Below are positions 47,495-57,135 of a DNA stretch of 64,000 bases, piece after piece. Position 1 is the first letter of the stretch, and each line of letters begins with the position of its first letter. The DNA comes from Candidatus Sulfidibacterium hydrothermale (lineage in GTDB: Bacteria; Bacteroidota; Bacteroidia; Bacteroidales; F082), in contig NZ_CP083760.1 in the NCBI RefSeq assembly GCF_020149915.1, forward strand, positions 1,302,001 through 1,366,000, in the 5' to 3' direction. The notes under the pieces were generated by a model, which saw nothing but the letters and a program-made list of their open reading frames with translations, was not told the DNA's origin and did not search any database. The translations under genes were made by a program, and so were the position numbers.

Positions 47495-48958
47495 TTAACG
47501 TATGAGCTTTTTCTTTGTCTTTTCGTAAGCATGAATCTGTGTTTTCCAATCGTTTAGTTCTTTATCCAGTTTTTTCGCCAGCTCTTTTTTCCCTTGTACA
47601 AGGTTGTTGGTTTCGCCCGGGTCTTTTTTCAGATTGTACAGTTCCAGCCGGTGTTGCGGATAGTAATCAATGAGTTTGTAGTTCCCCACACGGATGGCCG
47701 AGCAGGTGTGGTCGCCGGTTTGGTTGGGACGTCCTTTGGGCGAATGCCAGAACAGGGTGCGGTCAACGGTTTTCCCGGTTTGCATAAAAGTTTTCATGCT
47801 TATCCCGTCGATGTGCTGGCGGGGTTTCAGCGGTAACCCGCACAAGTCGAGCAGGGTAGGGTAAATGTCGGTATTGACGGTTACCTGTTTGCAATGATGT
47901 TTCGGGGTTAGTACCGGGTCGTAAATAATAAACGGCACCTGAATACCGCCTTCGTAAACATGTCCTTTTCCGGCACGCAGCGGCAGGTTGGCCGTAGCCA
48001 GCTCGCGGTGACTGTTGATTCCGCGGTTCGACAGTCCGCCGTGGTCGGATGTGAAAACAATGATGGTGTTGTTTAAAATGCCTTCCTGTTTTAAAACGTT
48101 GATGATTTTACCGAGGCTTTTGTCCACGCTTTCGATCATGGCAGCATACACGTAGTTGTCCTGATGGGTTTTGGTTTGTCCGTCTTTCATTAAATAATCA
48201 GGACCGGAAAAATGTAGTGTGGACACTTTGGCTTTGTATTTTTGAATCAAAGCTTTGGGCGCCTGAAACGGAGTGTGGACACCGTAATGGCAAAGCATAG
48301 CAAAAAACGGCCGGTTTTTGTTTTCTTTGATAAACCGGATGGTTTCCTGTGTCAGCCGGTCGGTCAGATATTCACCGGGTTTCCCGTCATCGAGTCCGAT
48401 AATGGGACGATGGTGTTTTTCGCCTTTTTTGTTTTTATCCTGGCTGACGTTGTAGGGATAAAAATAGGAAATGGGCGCGCCGGCACTGCAACCGCCTTTG
48501 TTGATATCGTACCCTTTGTATTGTGGCCAGTCGGTTTCTTTTTTGCCGAGATGCCATTTCCCGGCAAAAAAGGTGTGATAGCCGTTGTCTTTAAAAGCCT
48601 GCCCGATGGATGTATCGTTGGCAGCCAGGGCATCGCCGGGACCGGGAATCTGGTTGCGTGCCGGGAATTTTCCGGTCTGAATGGCATAGCGCGAAGGCGT
48701 GCAGCGCGGATGGCTGGCGTAGGCATGGTCAAATTCGATGCCTTCTTTGGCCAGCTTGTCGATATTCGGTGTTTCGTACAGTTTTGAACCGTGCGACGAC
48801 AGGTCATAATATCCCAAATCGTCCACAACAAAAATCAGTACGTTCTTTTTTTGTGGTTTTTGGATGCCGGTTGCCTTGACAAAGAAAAGCATCAGCAGAA
48901 TAATAGCAGTGGCAGTGGCAAAAGTTTTCCATACCAATTGAAAATCGGCCTTTTTCAT
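47495..48958 (-). CDS. Sulfatase, family S1 (arylsulfatase A-like)
   Basis: The 487-residue protein has an N-terminal hydrophobic segment (about residues 12-28) that can serve as signal peptide or anchor. The formylglycine motif is HPRCTPSRYAIQTG with Cys86. Metal-site residues include VVDDLGYYD (Asp46, Asp47) and FTSDHGG; the mid-protein AGKWHLGKK segment holds the usual Lys and His. The overall pattern is close to N-acetylgalactosamine-6-sulfatase-like bacterial S1 enzymes acting on polysaccharide fragments. It begins nine bases after the sulfatase-GH10 fusion gene. Confidence 0.92.
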   Translation of the reverse strand: MKKADFQLVWKTFATATAIILLMLFFVKATGIQKPQKKNVLIFVVDDLGYYDLSSHGSKLYETPNIDKLAKEGIEFDHAYASHPRCTPSRYAIQTGKFPARNQIPGPGDALAANDTSIGQAFKDNGYHTFFAGKWHLGKKETDWPQYKGYDINKGGCSAGAPISYFYPYNVSQDKNKKGEKHHRPIIGLDDGKPGEYLTDRLTQETIRFIKENKNRPFFAMLCHYGVHTPFQAPKALIQKYKAKVSTLHFSGPDYLMKDGQTKTHQDNYVYAAMIESVDKSLGKIINVLKQEGILNNTIIVFTSDHGGLSNRGINSHRELATANLPLRAGKGHVYEGGIQVPFIIYDPVLTPKHHCKQVTVNTDIYPTLLDLCGLPLKPRQHIDGISMKTFMQTGKTVDRTLFWHSPKGRPNQTGDHTCSAIRVGNYKLIDYYPQHRLELYNLKKDPGETNNLVQGKKELAKKLDKELNDWKTQIHAYEKTKKKLIR

Positions 48959-48967
48959 CGTAGTTAC

Positions 48968-51900
48968 TTACTTTAGTTTTCTCAGATTTATGTTATCCAC
49001 ATAGGAAAAACCTTTGTCGGTATTTCCCCATTTTTGAATAATGATTTTTACATTCGGATGGCTTCCGGTGGTAAACGGAACGCGGATTTCGGTGTATTGG
49101 GTTGCCCCTGTTCGTTTGGCAACGGGCTTGGAATTGCCGTCAACTTCAACTTTTACGGTTATCTTATCACCGGTATCATTTTTTACATAAGCCGTGAGTA
49201 CGTAACGGGTATTGGGTTTCAGTCCTTTTACCTGTTGTTTGATTCCCGATTTGGGGCCCATGGCAATGCAGGTTTTTCCGGCAAAGGCATTGTCGGTATC
49301 TGTTTCGGTATCCCCCCATTTCAGCCAGTTTTTCATCCCGTTCTCAAATCCGCCGTTTTTGATAAATCCGCCATGAAAAGTGGTAGCAGATGTTTCCGGT
49401 ACCGGAAATTCAAGTTTCAGATCATCAGGATGTTCCAGTATTTTCTGAAAAGCGTAATAAGCCGGTTTGGCCCGCAGCTCGTGGTCGAACATATAGCGGT
49501 GTCCGTTGTTATATTTGCCGTTGCCGTCCTTTAAACCCCATGTGTTGCAGGCTACAACCCCCGAATGGCGTTTGCTGAGCAGCACTTTTAAAATGTTGCC
49601 GTAAGCCATGGCTTGAATTTTTGCCGCTTTGTCGTTGTAAGGACCGGCTATTTTGTCGTCCAGCTCGGTAACATGAAATTCCATGCCGTGAGCGTGGGTC
49701 CAGTCAATAAGTTTGCCAAGATATTTCAAGGCTTTGGGGTCAAGTCCCACGTTATTATCCGGTTTCAGGTGAGCCTGCCAGCCGATGGCATCCACCCGGT
49801 ATCCTTTTTTCTTCAGGTATAGCACCGTGGATTTTACTTTGTTCCATACCACCGGATCCATGGTCAGGTGCTGGTTATACACCAGCTTGATGTTCGGATC
49901 GGCATATTTTGTGGCAATTTCAAAAGCTTTTACAATGTAAATCGGGATGCCGTCTTTGTTCAGCCCGATTTTTAACCAGGGATTTTCCCACTGGTGGATT
50001 CCCGGTTTAGGGCCGAACCATTTTCCGCCTTTGTCCACGGTTTCGTTAACCACATCCATCCATTTAACCGTTTTGCTGCCCTGAAAATGCTTGCATTCGG
50101 CTGTCATGTATTCGGTCATGTTTTGTAACAGTTCGGCCGGTGTACGGTTGTCTTCTTTGGCCCAAGGTGAGCATTGCGGGCTTACCGGCCCGTGCAGGCG
50201 TACGACGATGTCGTTCTTTTGGGCAAAGCGGATTACCTTGTCGATTTTTTGCCAGTTCCATTTTCCGGGTTCGGGATGAACAGCATGTTGTTTTACAGCA
50301 TTAGCCGGCGTGGTGTACGAAAATTGTTCAGCCAGCAGGCGACTTTTTAGGGTGCCGATGCTTTGATAATCGATGGTGGCCCCGATATACACTGTGCCGG
50401 GTTTGAAATTTTTTGCTACCAGCTGACGCAAAGCCGGGCCTTTGGGCTTGCCCGGAATTTCGCCGGCGGTAACCGTTAAAGTGCCGGCATTTGCGGCAGC
50501 CTGTCCTTTCAGTACCTGGCTGTCCAAAAAGCGGTGAAGCGTATCCTGCAGCTTTTTCAGTACATCGGCATATTTTTTGTTTTTTGCCAGATTACGGGTT
50601 TCCAGCGGATCTTCCACATAATCATACAGTTCGGTAGCGATGGGGCGGATGCCTTTTCGCGGCTGTGTGCTTTTGTACGATTCGTACCATTCGGTGTAAC
50701 GATAGCGCCGGGTGCGGATGGAATAACCCATGCCGCCTTTGCCGCCGCGGGTGGGCCATTGCGAGATAGCAAAATCGCGTTTCGGCTTTTCCCCGTTCAT
50801 CAAAGGAATCAAACTGAATCCCTGAACGGCTTTATCGGGTTTTACCCCGGCCAGCCGGCAAACGGTAGGGAAAATGTCCAGCGATTCTACCGGAATGGCT
50901 GTTTTTCCGGGTTTTATCTCCGGCGAATAGATGATCAGCGGCAGCCGGGTAGCCTGTTCAAAATTGGTATGTTTGGTCCATAGGTTGTGGTCGCCAAGAT
51001 GCCAGCCGTGGTCGCCCCACAGTACGATGATGGTATTTTTATCCAGACCGGTTTCTTTCAGTTTGTCCATGAGTTTTCCTATCTGGGCATCCACATACGA
51101 AGCACAGGCGTAGTATCCGTGAATCAGATGGCGTTGTTTGGCGGTTTCTAACAGTCCGTCTTTGGGATACACCGGCGGGATGTCGGTGTATGAACGTAAT
51201 TCGGGGCTGTGATGATAGGCCAGTGCCGGTCCGCCTTTCGAATGCTTTTGAAATTTGGCCAGCGGTACCTTTTTTTCGTCATACATATTCCAGTATTTGG
51301 CGGGGGCCACAAAGGGCAGGTGTGGTTTTTTGAATCCCACCATCAGCATAAACGGCTTTTTTTCTTTGGCAAACTGATCCAGCTTGTTCAGCGCTTCCCG
51401 GGCAATTACCCCGTCGAGATAAATGTCGTCGGGACCGTCCACTTTTTCGGTGGAAGGTTTGTAGTTTTTTCTGACGAAGTTGGCTAACTTTTTTCCTTTC
51501 AGTCCTTTGGCTTTGCCTAAGTCTTCGTAAAACCGGATCTTGGCTTCGTGTTCGGGCGAACGGTAATAACCCAGAAGCGGCCGCGAAACCGTCCAGGGTA
51601 AATGAGCCGGCTGTACGTACGGAATGGTCCACGAGCGGCTGTCGTGACCGTGATCGACGCTGCGCGGGTCGAAAACTTTACCAATGCCGTAAGTGATGTA
51701 TCCGTTTTCTTTAAAGAGCTGCGGCAATGTGATCACGTTGGGATTTTTGGCTCTGATTTTGGTGTGCAGATTCCATACTTTGGTACGGTCGGGACGCAGC
51801 CCGGTGAGCATGCTGGCACGCGACGGGGCACAGACGGCCTGTTCGGTATAGGCCTGTTGAAAAAGAAATCCTTCTTTTGCCAGCCGGTCGATGTTCGGGG

Positions 51901-52054
51901 TTTTGGCAAATTTGTCGCCATAAGCGCCAATGGTGGGCTTCAGGTCATCCACAGCAATAAAAAGTACGTTCAGTTTTTGCGGCTTGTTTTGCGAGAATAG
52001 TGAAAAAGGCAGCATCAGTGCCCATAAAGAGATGTAAATCAGTTTCCGTTTCAT
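48968..52054 (-). CDS. Fusion protein: S1 sulfatase + GH10 xylanase + carbohydrate-binding module
   Basis: A single uninterrupted frame of 1028 residues with a signal peptide (MKRKLIYISLWALMLPFSLF). Residues 25-515 are a sulfatase of the iduronate-2-sulfatase type: metal residues DDLKP (Asp36-Asp37), formylglycine motif VCAPSRASMLTG with Cys75, and LWGDHGWHLGDH (Asp348, His349). A linker rich in Ala/Gly/Pro follows (515-545). Residues 545-880 are GH10, with acid/base Glu671 in WMDVVNETV and nucleophile Glu797 in FHVTELDD, both intact. Residues 895-1028 are a CBM4/9/22-like jelly roll (NGGFENGMKNW). It would remove sulfate and cut the xylan backbone in one molecule. It is central to the PUL. 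Confidence 0.88.
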   Translation of the reverse strand: MKRKLIYISLWALMLPFSLFSQNKPQKLNVLFIAVDDLKPTIGAYGDKFAKTPNIDRLAKEGFLFQQAYTEQAVCAPSRASMLTGLRPDRTKVWNLHTKIRAKNPNVITLPQLFKENGYITYGIGKVFDPRSVDHGHDSRSWTIPYVQPAHLPWTVSRPLLGYYRSPEHEAKIRFYEDLGKAKGLKGKKLANFVRKNYKPSTEKVDGPDDIYLDGVIAREALNKLDQFAKEKKPFMLMVGFKKPHLPFVAPAKYWNMYDEKKVPLAKFQKHSKGGPALAYHHSPELRSYTDIPPVYPKDGLLETAKQRHLIHGYYACASYVDAQIGKLMDKLKETGLDKNTIIVLWGDHGWHLGDHNLWTKHTNFEQATRLPLIIYSPEIKPGKTAIPVESLDIFPTVCRLAGVKPDKAVQGFSLIPLMNGEKPKRDFAISQWPTRGGKGGMGYSIRTRRYRYTEWYESYKSTQPRKGIRPIATELYDYVEDPLETRNLAKNKKYADVLKKLQDTLHRFLDSQVLKGQAAANAGTLTVTAGEIPGKPKGPALRQLVAKNFKPGTVYIGATIDYQSIGTLKSRLLAEQFSYTTPANAVKQHAVHPEPGKWNWQKIDKVIRFAQKNDIVVRLHGPVSPQCSPWAKEDNRTPAELLQNMTEYMTAECKHFQGSKTVKWMDVVNETVDKGGKWFGPKPGIHQWENPWLKIGLNKDGIPIYIVKAFEIATKYADPNIKLVYNQHLTMDPVVWNKVKSTVLYLKKKGYRVDAIGWQAHLKPDNNVGLDPKALKYLGKLIDWTHAHGMEFHVTELDDKIAGPYNDKAAKIQAMAYGNILKVLLSKRHSGVVACNTWGLKDGNGKYNNGHRYMFDHELRAKPAYYAFQKILEHPDDLKLEFPVPETSATTFHGGFIKNGGFENGMKNWLKWGDTETDTDNAFAGKTCIAMGPKSGIKQQVKGLKPNTRYVLTAYVKNDTGDKITVKVEVDGNSKPVAKRTGATQYTEIRVPFTTGSHPNVKIIIQKWGNTDKGFSYVDNINLRKLK

Positions 52055-52156
52055 GCGTTTCTTGTTTAAATATAATTTCTACGGGAAAGTATCCGACAGA
52101 AAAAGTTCTTTAAGATTATTTATGCGGCCTTTTATCAGACATTTCCCGGGCCGTAA

Positions 52157-53104
52157 TTATTCCTTGTTTTTCTGTTTTTTTATTGGGTAAATGGCACTTT
52201 TGGGGATTTTTATCTGTACGTGGCCGGATAAAAATCCGTGGTTTACCAAAAAGTTGTCTGCCTGTTGTAATGTTTCGTAGTAATAACGATTTTTTGTGCC
52301 GGGGGGATAGCCCATTTTTTTGGCATAACCAAAATTGAAAAAAGTGTGTTCGCCGCCCGGATAAATTTTTACGGTGCAGTCGTTTCCTGCTTTTTTCATT
52401 TTTTCTTCAAACCGCAATGCCGTGGGTTTGGGCAATACTTTGTCTTTGTCGCCCACCATGACCAACACCGGCGGAAGTCCCGGCCGGATGTTGTCAATGG
52501 GCGAAAATGCCTGCCACGACAGGCGGTAAGGTTTTATTTCGTTCACAATTCGTTGGTGTCCGTATCCGTTTTTGCTGACATCGAGTACCGGGTTGAATAG
52601 CAACAAAGCATCGGGACGGAAATCTGCCGGCGGAATATTTTGGTTAATCGTAGTATCCAGTGCTGTCATGATGGCGAGATGTCCGCCTGCCGAGCCGCCG
52701 CCGGCTACAATTTTATCCGGATTAATATGGAAAGCCGCGGCATGTTTTCGTACCCATGCCATGGCACTTTCGGCATCTCGCACCGCTTCCACAATGGTGG
52801 TGTGGTTTTTATTGCGTAACCGGTATTCAGGACAAAATACGGTCATTCCCCTGTTGGCGAAATAACGGGCATGCCGGTACATGTAAGCCGGCTTTCCGTT
52901 GTTCCATCCCCCGCCGTGAAACAATACCAGTGCCGATTTTTCCGGATTCTGATGTTTCGGTAAAAAGATGAATATTTTTAAAGCCACCGGTCCGGCTTTT
53001 TTATAAACGATGGCCGTATCGGGGGCAAAAGCCGGTTTCTGGGCCTGCAACCCGGCAGCCCACATCAGAAAAACGAAAAACAGAAATTTGTTCCGGATAT
53101 TCAT
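52157..53104 (-). CDS. Alpha/beta hydrolase, acetylesterase (BD-FAE/Aes-like)
   Basis: The ATG at 53104 gives 315 residues with a signal peptide (MNIRNKFLFFVFLMWAAG, cleavage near LQAQ). Motifs are the oxyanion HGGGW (63-67), nucleophile elbow GGSAGGH with Ser138, and a late catalytic His in GGEHTFF. This is the pattern of the hormone-sensitive-lipase/BD-FAE group, which removes acetyl or feruloyl groups from xylan in other organisms. The position after a sulfatase and before the GH10 fusion supports a deacylating role, by inference. Confidence 0.86.
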   Translation of the reverse strand: MNIRNKFLFFVFLMWAAGLQAQKPAFAPDTAIVYKKAGPVALKIFIFLPKHQNPEKSALVLFHGGGWNNGKPAYMYRHARYFANRGMTVFCPEYRLRNKNHTTIVEAVRDAESAMAWVRKHAAAFHINPDKIVAGGGSAGGHLAIMTALDTTINQNIPPADFRPDALLLFNPVLDVSKNGYGHQRIVNEIKPYRLSWQAFSPIDNIRPGLPPVLVMVGDKDKVLPKPTALRFEEKMKKAGNDCTVKIYPGGEHTFFNFGYAKKMGYPPGTKNRYYYETLQQADNFLVNHGFLSGHVQIKIPKSAIYPIKKQKNKE

Positions 53105-53130
53105 TGTCTTTTTTTGTTGCATCAGAAAAT

Positions 53131-53167
53131 CAAAAAAGTAACAGGGCGACTATTCCCTGTTACTTTT
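53131..53167 (-). terminator. Intrinsic terminator inside the PUL, after a sulfatase gene
   Basis: A perfect 13-bp stem AAAAGTAACAGGG/CCCTGTTACTTTT (53134-53146 with 53155-53167), 8-base loop, with six or more T residues following on the minus strand. It begins 17 bases after the sulfatase stop at 53185 and should separate transcripts or cause partial termination. Confidence 0.75.
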
Positions 53168-53184
53168 GATGGAAAAGTGTTATG

Positions 53185-54795
53185 CTAATTCAGTTTTCCA
53201 AAATCTTTATCGGTAATTTCCCTGAACTGCTGCAGGCTTCCGGTGTCTTTCACCTGCTTCATCAGTGCTTTCAGTTGCTTTTTCATCTTCGCGATAATGT
53301 CAGCATATTGTGGATCGTTGATCGCGTTATGCAGTTCGTCGGGATCTTTTTTCAGATCATAAAATTCCCATACGTCAATGTCGTAATAGAAATGGGCGAT
53401 TTTATACCGTTTGGTGCGCATGCCGTAATGCGGTTCCACATGGTGCCACCACGGGAATTCGTAGTAATGATAATATACTGCTTTACGCCACGGAACGTTC
53501 TTTTTTCCTTCGATGATATCTTTGAAACTGCGTCCCTGAACCCCTGCGTTGGCGGGTGGCTTGATGCCTGCAAAATCGAGGAAGGTGGGGGCGAAGTCCA
53601 CATTTGAAATCAGCGTGCTGTCCACCTGTCCGGCTTTCAGTTTGGCGGGATAACGCATCAGGAATGGCATACGGAACGACGGTTCGTAGATAAAACGTTT
53701 GTCGAAAAAGCCGTGGTCGCCGAGATAAAATCCCTGGTCGGAAGTATAAACCACAATGGTGTTTTTAGCCAGTCCGTTTTTGTCCAGAAAGTTAAGTACG
53801 TCACCCACTTTGTCGTCCACCGATTTTACGCAGGCCAGGTAATCTTTGATAAACCGCTGGTATTTCCATTTACGGGCTTCCTGTTCGGTTTTACATCCGG
53901 GGGGCATCCAGTCTTGACCGGGTTTGTTGCCGTACGAATACCATTCGTGCAGTGCTTTGCCTTTCAGTCCTTTGGGTGGTTTGAGCTTCATGTCTTTATG
54001 ATTCAGGAAGTCCATGGTCATCCAGGTGTTGCCTGCTGTTTTTTCGCGGGTTTTGTAGTTGTCGTTAAATGTGGGCGGATAAGGCATTTCCACATTCGGA
54101 TACATGTTTTGGTATTTTTTGTCCGGGAACCAGTTACGGTGCGGTGCTTTAAAGTGCAATAAAAGCAGGAACGGTTTTTTGCCGTCTTTTACACGGTTGA
54201 GCCAGGCCAGAGCCGAGTCGGCTGTGATGTTGGTGGCGTAACCTTTGATGACCACTTTTTTACCGTTGTAGTTGTACAGCGGGTTCCAGTAGGTTCCCTG
54301 CTGGCCGGGATTATCATGATACATGAAAAAATCAAAGCCACGGGGAACGGTGCCGAGATGCCATTTTCCGAACATGGCAGTGGTATAACCGTGTTTCTGC
54401 ATTTCCTGCGGATAGGTCCACTGGTTGGGATCAAAATGGCCGCCGTGTTCGTTTTTGTAATAATGATTCTCGTTGCTGTATTTTCCGGTGATGATGGTAG
54501 CCCGGCTGGGACCGCAAAGCGAGTTGGCACAATACACCCGGTCGAAACGGATTCCTTCTTTGGCAATCCGGTCGATGTTGGGGGTCGGAAAATATTTGGC
54601 GTAACGCTTGTTGTAAGCGCTGATTGCCTGTGTGGTGTGGTCGTCGGCCATGATGTAAATGATGTTGGGCCGGCTGTCTTTTGCCTGAGCTTTTTTTGCC
54701 GTTGTGGAATGACACGAAGTCATCAGTACCGAAAAGGAAAACAAGGCGGCAGAAGCCAACAGGAAAGAAAAAATAATTTGTTTTGTTCTTTTCAT
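53185..54795 (-). CDS. Sulfatase, family S1 (GlcNAc-6-sulfatase-like), probable lipoprotein
   Basis: The 536-residue protein has a signal ending in LMTSC (Cys28), a plausible lipobox. The formylglycine motif is NSLCGPSRATIITG with Cys94; the Gly after Cys is allowed in C-x-P-S-R. Metal residues are MADDH (Asp51-Asp52) and YTSDQGFYLGDHG. The pattern of SLCGPSR and KWHLG is like S1_11 members that cleave 6-O-sulfate from sugars. It directly follows the GH3 gene (17 bases). Confidence 0.92.
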   Translation of the reverse strand: MKRTKQIIFSFLLASAALFSFSVLMTSCHSTTAKKAQAKDSRPNIIYIMADDHTTQAISAYNKRYAKYFPTPNIDRIAKEGIRFDRVYCANSLCGPSRATIITGKYSNENHYYKNEHGGHFDPNQWTYPQEMQKHGYTTAMFGKWHLGTVPRGFDFFMYHDNPGQQGTYWNPLYNYNGKKVVIKGYATNITADSALAWLNRVKDGKKPFLLLLHFKAPHRNWFPDKKYQNMYPNVEMPYPPTFNDNYKTREKTAGNTWMTMDFLNHKDMKLKPPKGLKGKALHEWYSYGNKPGQDWMPPGCKTEQEARKWKYQRFIKDYLACVKSVDDKVGDVLNFLDKNGLAKNTIVVYTSDQGFYLGDHGFFDKRFIYEPSFRMPFLMRYPAKLKAGQVDSTLISNVDFAPTFLDFAGIKPPANAGVQGRSFKDIIEGKKNVPWRKAVYYHYYEFPWWHHVEPHYGMRTKRYKIAHFYYDIDVWEFYDLKKDPDELHNAINDPQYADIIAKMKKQLKALMKQVKDTGSLQQFREITDKDFGKLN

Positions 54796-54812
54796 TTTTA
54801 TTTATTTAAAAA

Positions 54813-57125
54813 TTATTTGATTACCAATACTTTGCCTTTTAAAAGGTCTTTGTTTCGCGATGAAGAACCCACCATGATGGTAAATGTTCCGGGTTCCACC
54901 ACGTATTTTGACTGTGCATTGTAATAAGCCAGTGCAGCAACCGGAAGATGAAATGTTACCGTGCGGGTTTCACCTTTTTTCAACAGTACCCGTTGATAGG
55001 CTTTCAGCTCTTTTACCGGCCGGGTGGCAGTAGAATAATCATCGCGGATGTAAAGCTGGACGATTTCCACGCCGTCGCGGTTTCCGGTATTGGTCACTTT
55101 TACCGATGCGGTAATGGTGTCGTTCAGGTGCACCTGTTTGGGAAGTTGTAAACCGGCGTATTTGTAGGTAGTATAGCTGATGCCGTAGCCAAAATGCCAC
55201 AACGGACTGCTCGGAATATCCACATATTTATGCAGATAAGCCGACGGCAGATGGTTGTAAATCATGTGAACTTGTCCTACGCTGTAAGGAATGGTGATGG
55301 TTAGTTTTCCGGAAGGATTAACGGTTCCTTTTACCACTTCGGCAATGGCCTGTCCGCCAAAAGCACCCGGTTCCCAGGCTTCGATAATGGCCGGGATGTT
55401 TTTCTTTATCCACGGCTCGGCCAGCGGACGTCCGTTGACGAAAACGACTACCACATTTTTGTTTTTAGCATAAATTTCTTTGATCAGTTTCAACTGATTT
55501 CCCATCAGGTTAAGCGTTCCGCGGTCCACATTTTCGCCACAGTTTTTTTCTTTGTCGTCGTAGCGCAGTGAGTTGGAACCCACCACTACAATTACGGCAT
55601 CGTAACCGGCGGCTTTGGAAACCGGTTTTTTCAGCAGTTCGTCGTTAGGATGAAGAAGACTCTCGCCGCTGTTGATAAAGTCAACCTGTGCACCGGAAAA
55701 GATTTCTTTAAACCCTTCGTAAACCGTAGTTACATGGTCGTCAGGCTGGCGGTAAGCCCAGTCGCCGAGAATGCGCTGGTTGTTGGCATTCGGACCGGTT
55801 ACCAGGATTTTTTTAGCCCCTTTCAGTGGTAGCAGTCCGTTGTTTTTCAGTAAGATGATGTCTTCGCGGGCAGCACGTAAAGCCAGCTTTTGGTGTGCCG
55901 GGGTGAAAAGTGCTTTTTCGGCTTTCTTTTCGTTGACAAAAGGCGAATCGAACAGACCGAGTTTAAATTTGGCATAGAGAATTTTCCGGGCAGCATTATC
56001 GATGTATTTTTCGTCTAATTTTCCGGTTTCAACCGATTTCTCGACCGATTTCAGAAAACGGGGACCATGCATGTGCATATCCATACCGGCTTCGATGGAC
56101 TGCCGGTAGGCTGCGTCGTAACTTGGTGCAGCATGATGCAGGGTATAAATCCGTTCCATGTCCATCCAGTCGGAAACCACAAAGCCCTGAAAACCCCATT
56201 CGTTTCTGAGTACGTCGGTCAGCAGGAATTTGTTTTCGTGACAGGGTGTTCCCGAAATTTCATTATGGGCTGCCATGATGGTGTAAACGTGTGCTTCTTC
56301 CACCTGGGCTTTATACGGCGGCAGCCACACATTGCGCAGGCGCCGTTCGGAAGCGTCCAGCGGAGCGGCATTCAGCCCGTTGAAAGGTTCACCGCCGCCG
56401 GTCATGTGTTTGGCACAGGCAAGGATGTTGTTTTTCCCCCAGTTTCCCTGATAACCTTCGGTAAAATCTACACCGAGACGGGTTACCAGAAACGGGTCTT
56501 CGCCAAAAGTTTCGCCGGTGCGTCCCCAGCGCGGGTCGCGGGCAATTTCCACATTGGGCGAAAATGTCCAGTGCATACCGGTAGCCCGTACTTCTGCTGC
56601 GGTAGCTTTGGCAATTTGGTACAACAGGCTGTCGTCCCACGAGCTGGACAGTGAGAGCTGTGTGGGATAAACCGTTGCCCCGTAAATCAGAGCATGGCCG
56701 TGGATGGCGTCAATACCCAAAAGCAGCGGAATTTTCAGCCGCGACTGCATCGCCAGCCGTTGTAATTCGTTGGCTTCGCGGGCATCTTTTACATGCAAAA
56801 ATGAGCCGATCTTTCCTTCCCGCGTCAGTTGTTTCAGGTCGTTGATACTCAGATGCGGATACATGCCGTACTGGTCATCCCCTTTCAGGTTTTTTCCTTT
56901 CAATTTTTTGATGGACTCACGCACGTGTTCCAGTCCGACGTACTGACACATCTGCCCGATTTTTTCCTGCAGCGTCATCCGTTTCATCAAATCGTCCACC
57001 CGCTGGTTTACCGGCAGGTTTGGATTCAGATAGGCCGGCGCTTTTTCTGTTTGTGCCCAAACAGAAACCGAAAGAAAAGAAAATACAACGGCCATTAAAA
57101 GACCTATATTATTTTGAAATTTCAT
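54813..57125 (-). CDS. Glycoside hydrolase family 3 (beta-glucosidase/beta-xylosidase, BglX-like)
   Basis: The 770-residue protein has a signal peptide (MKFQNNIGLLMAVVFSFLSVSVWAQ) and the full GH3 plan: a TIM-barrel domain (about residues 40-370), an alpha/beta sandwich with the acid/base region and a C-terminal fibronectin III-like domain (about 670-770). Substrate-pocket and nucleophile motifs are LLGIDAIHGHA, FSPNVEIARDPRWGRTGETFGEDP, KHM and GFVVSDWMD with Asp319. GH3 of this type removes terminal beta-linked glucose or xylose in the periplasm. In the context of GH10 a beta-xylosidase role is likely but not proven. Confidence 0.93.
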   Translation of the reverse strand: MKFQNNIGLLMAVVFSFLSVSVWAQTEKAPAYLNPNLPVNQRVDDLMKRMTLQEKIGQMCQYVGLEHVRESIKKLKGKNLKGDDQYGMYPHLSINDLKQLTREGKIGSFLHVKDAREANELQRLAMQSRLKIPLLLGIDAIHGHALIYGATVYPTQLSLSSSWDDSLLYQIAKATAAEVRATGMHWTFSPNVEIARDPRWGRTGETFGEDPFLVTRLGVDFTEGYQGNWGKNNILACAKHMTGGGEPFNGLNAAPLDASERRLRNVWLPPYKAQVEEAHVYTIMAAHNEISGTPCHENKFLLTDVLRNEWGFQGFVVSDWMDMERIYTLHHAAPSYDAAYRQSIEAGMDMHMHGPRFLKSVEKSVETGKLDEKYIDNAARKILYAKFKLGLFDSPFVNEKKAEKALFTPAHQKLALRAAREDIILLKNNGLLPLKGAKKILVTGPNANNQRILGDWAYRQPDDHVTTVYEGFKEIFSGAQVDFINSGESLLHPNDELLKKPVSKAAGYDAVIVVVGSNSLRYDDKEKNCGENVDRGTLNLMGNQLKLIKEIYAKNKNVVVVFVNGRPLAEPWIKKNIPAIIEAWEPGAFGGQAIAEVVKGTVNPSGKLTITIPYSVGQVHMIYNHLPSAYLHKYVDIPSSPLWHFGYGISYTTYKYAGLQLPKQVHLNDTITASVKVTNTGNRDGVEIVQLYIRDDYSTATRPVKELKAYQRVLLKKGETRTVTFHLPVAALAYYNAQSKYVVEPGTFTIMVGSSSRNKDLLKGKVLVIK

Positions 57126-57135
57126 ATTTAACCGA

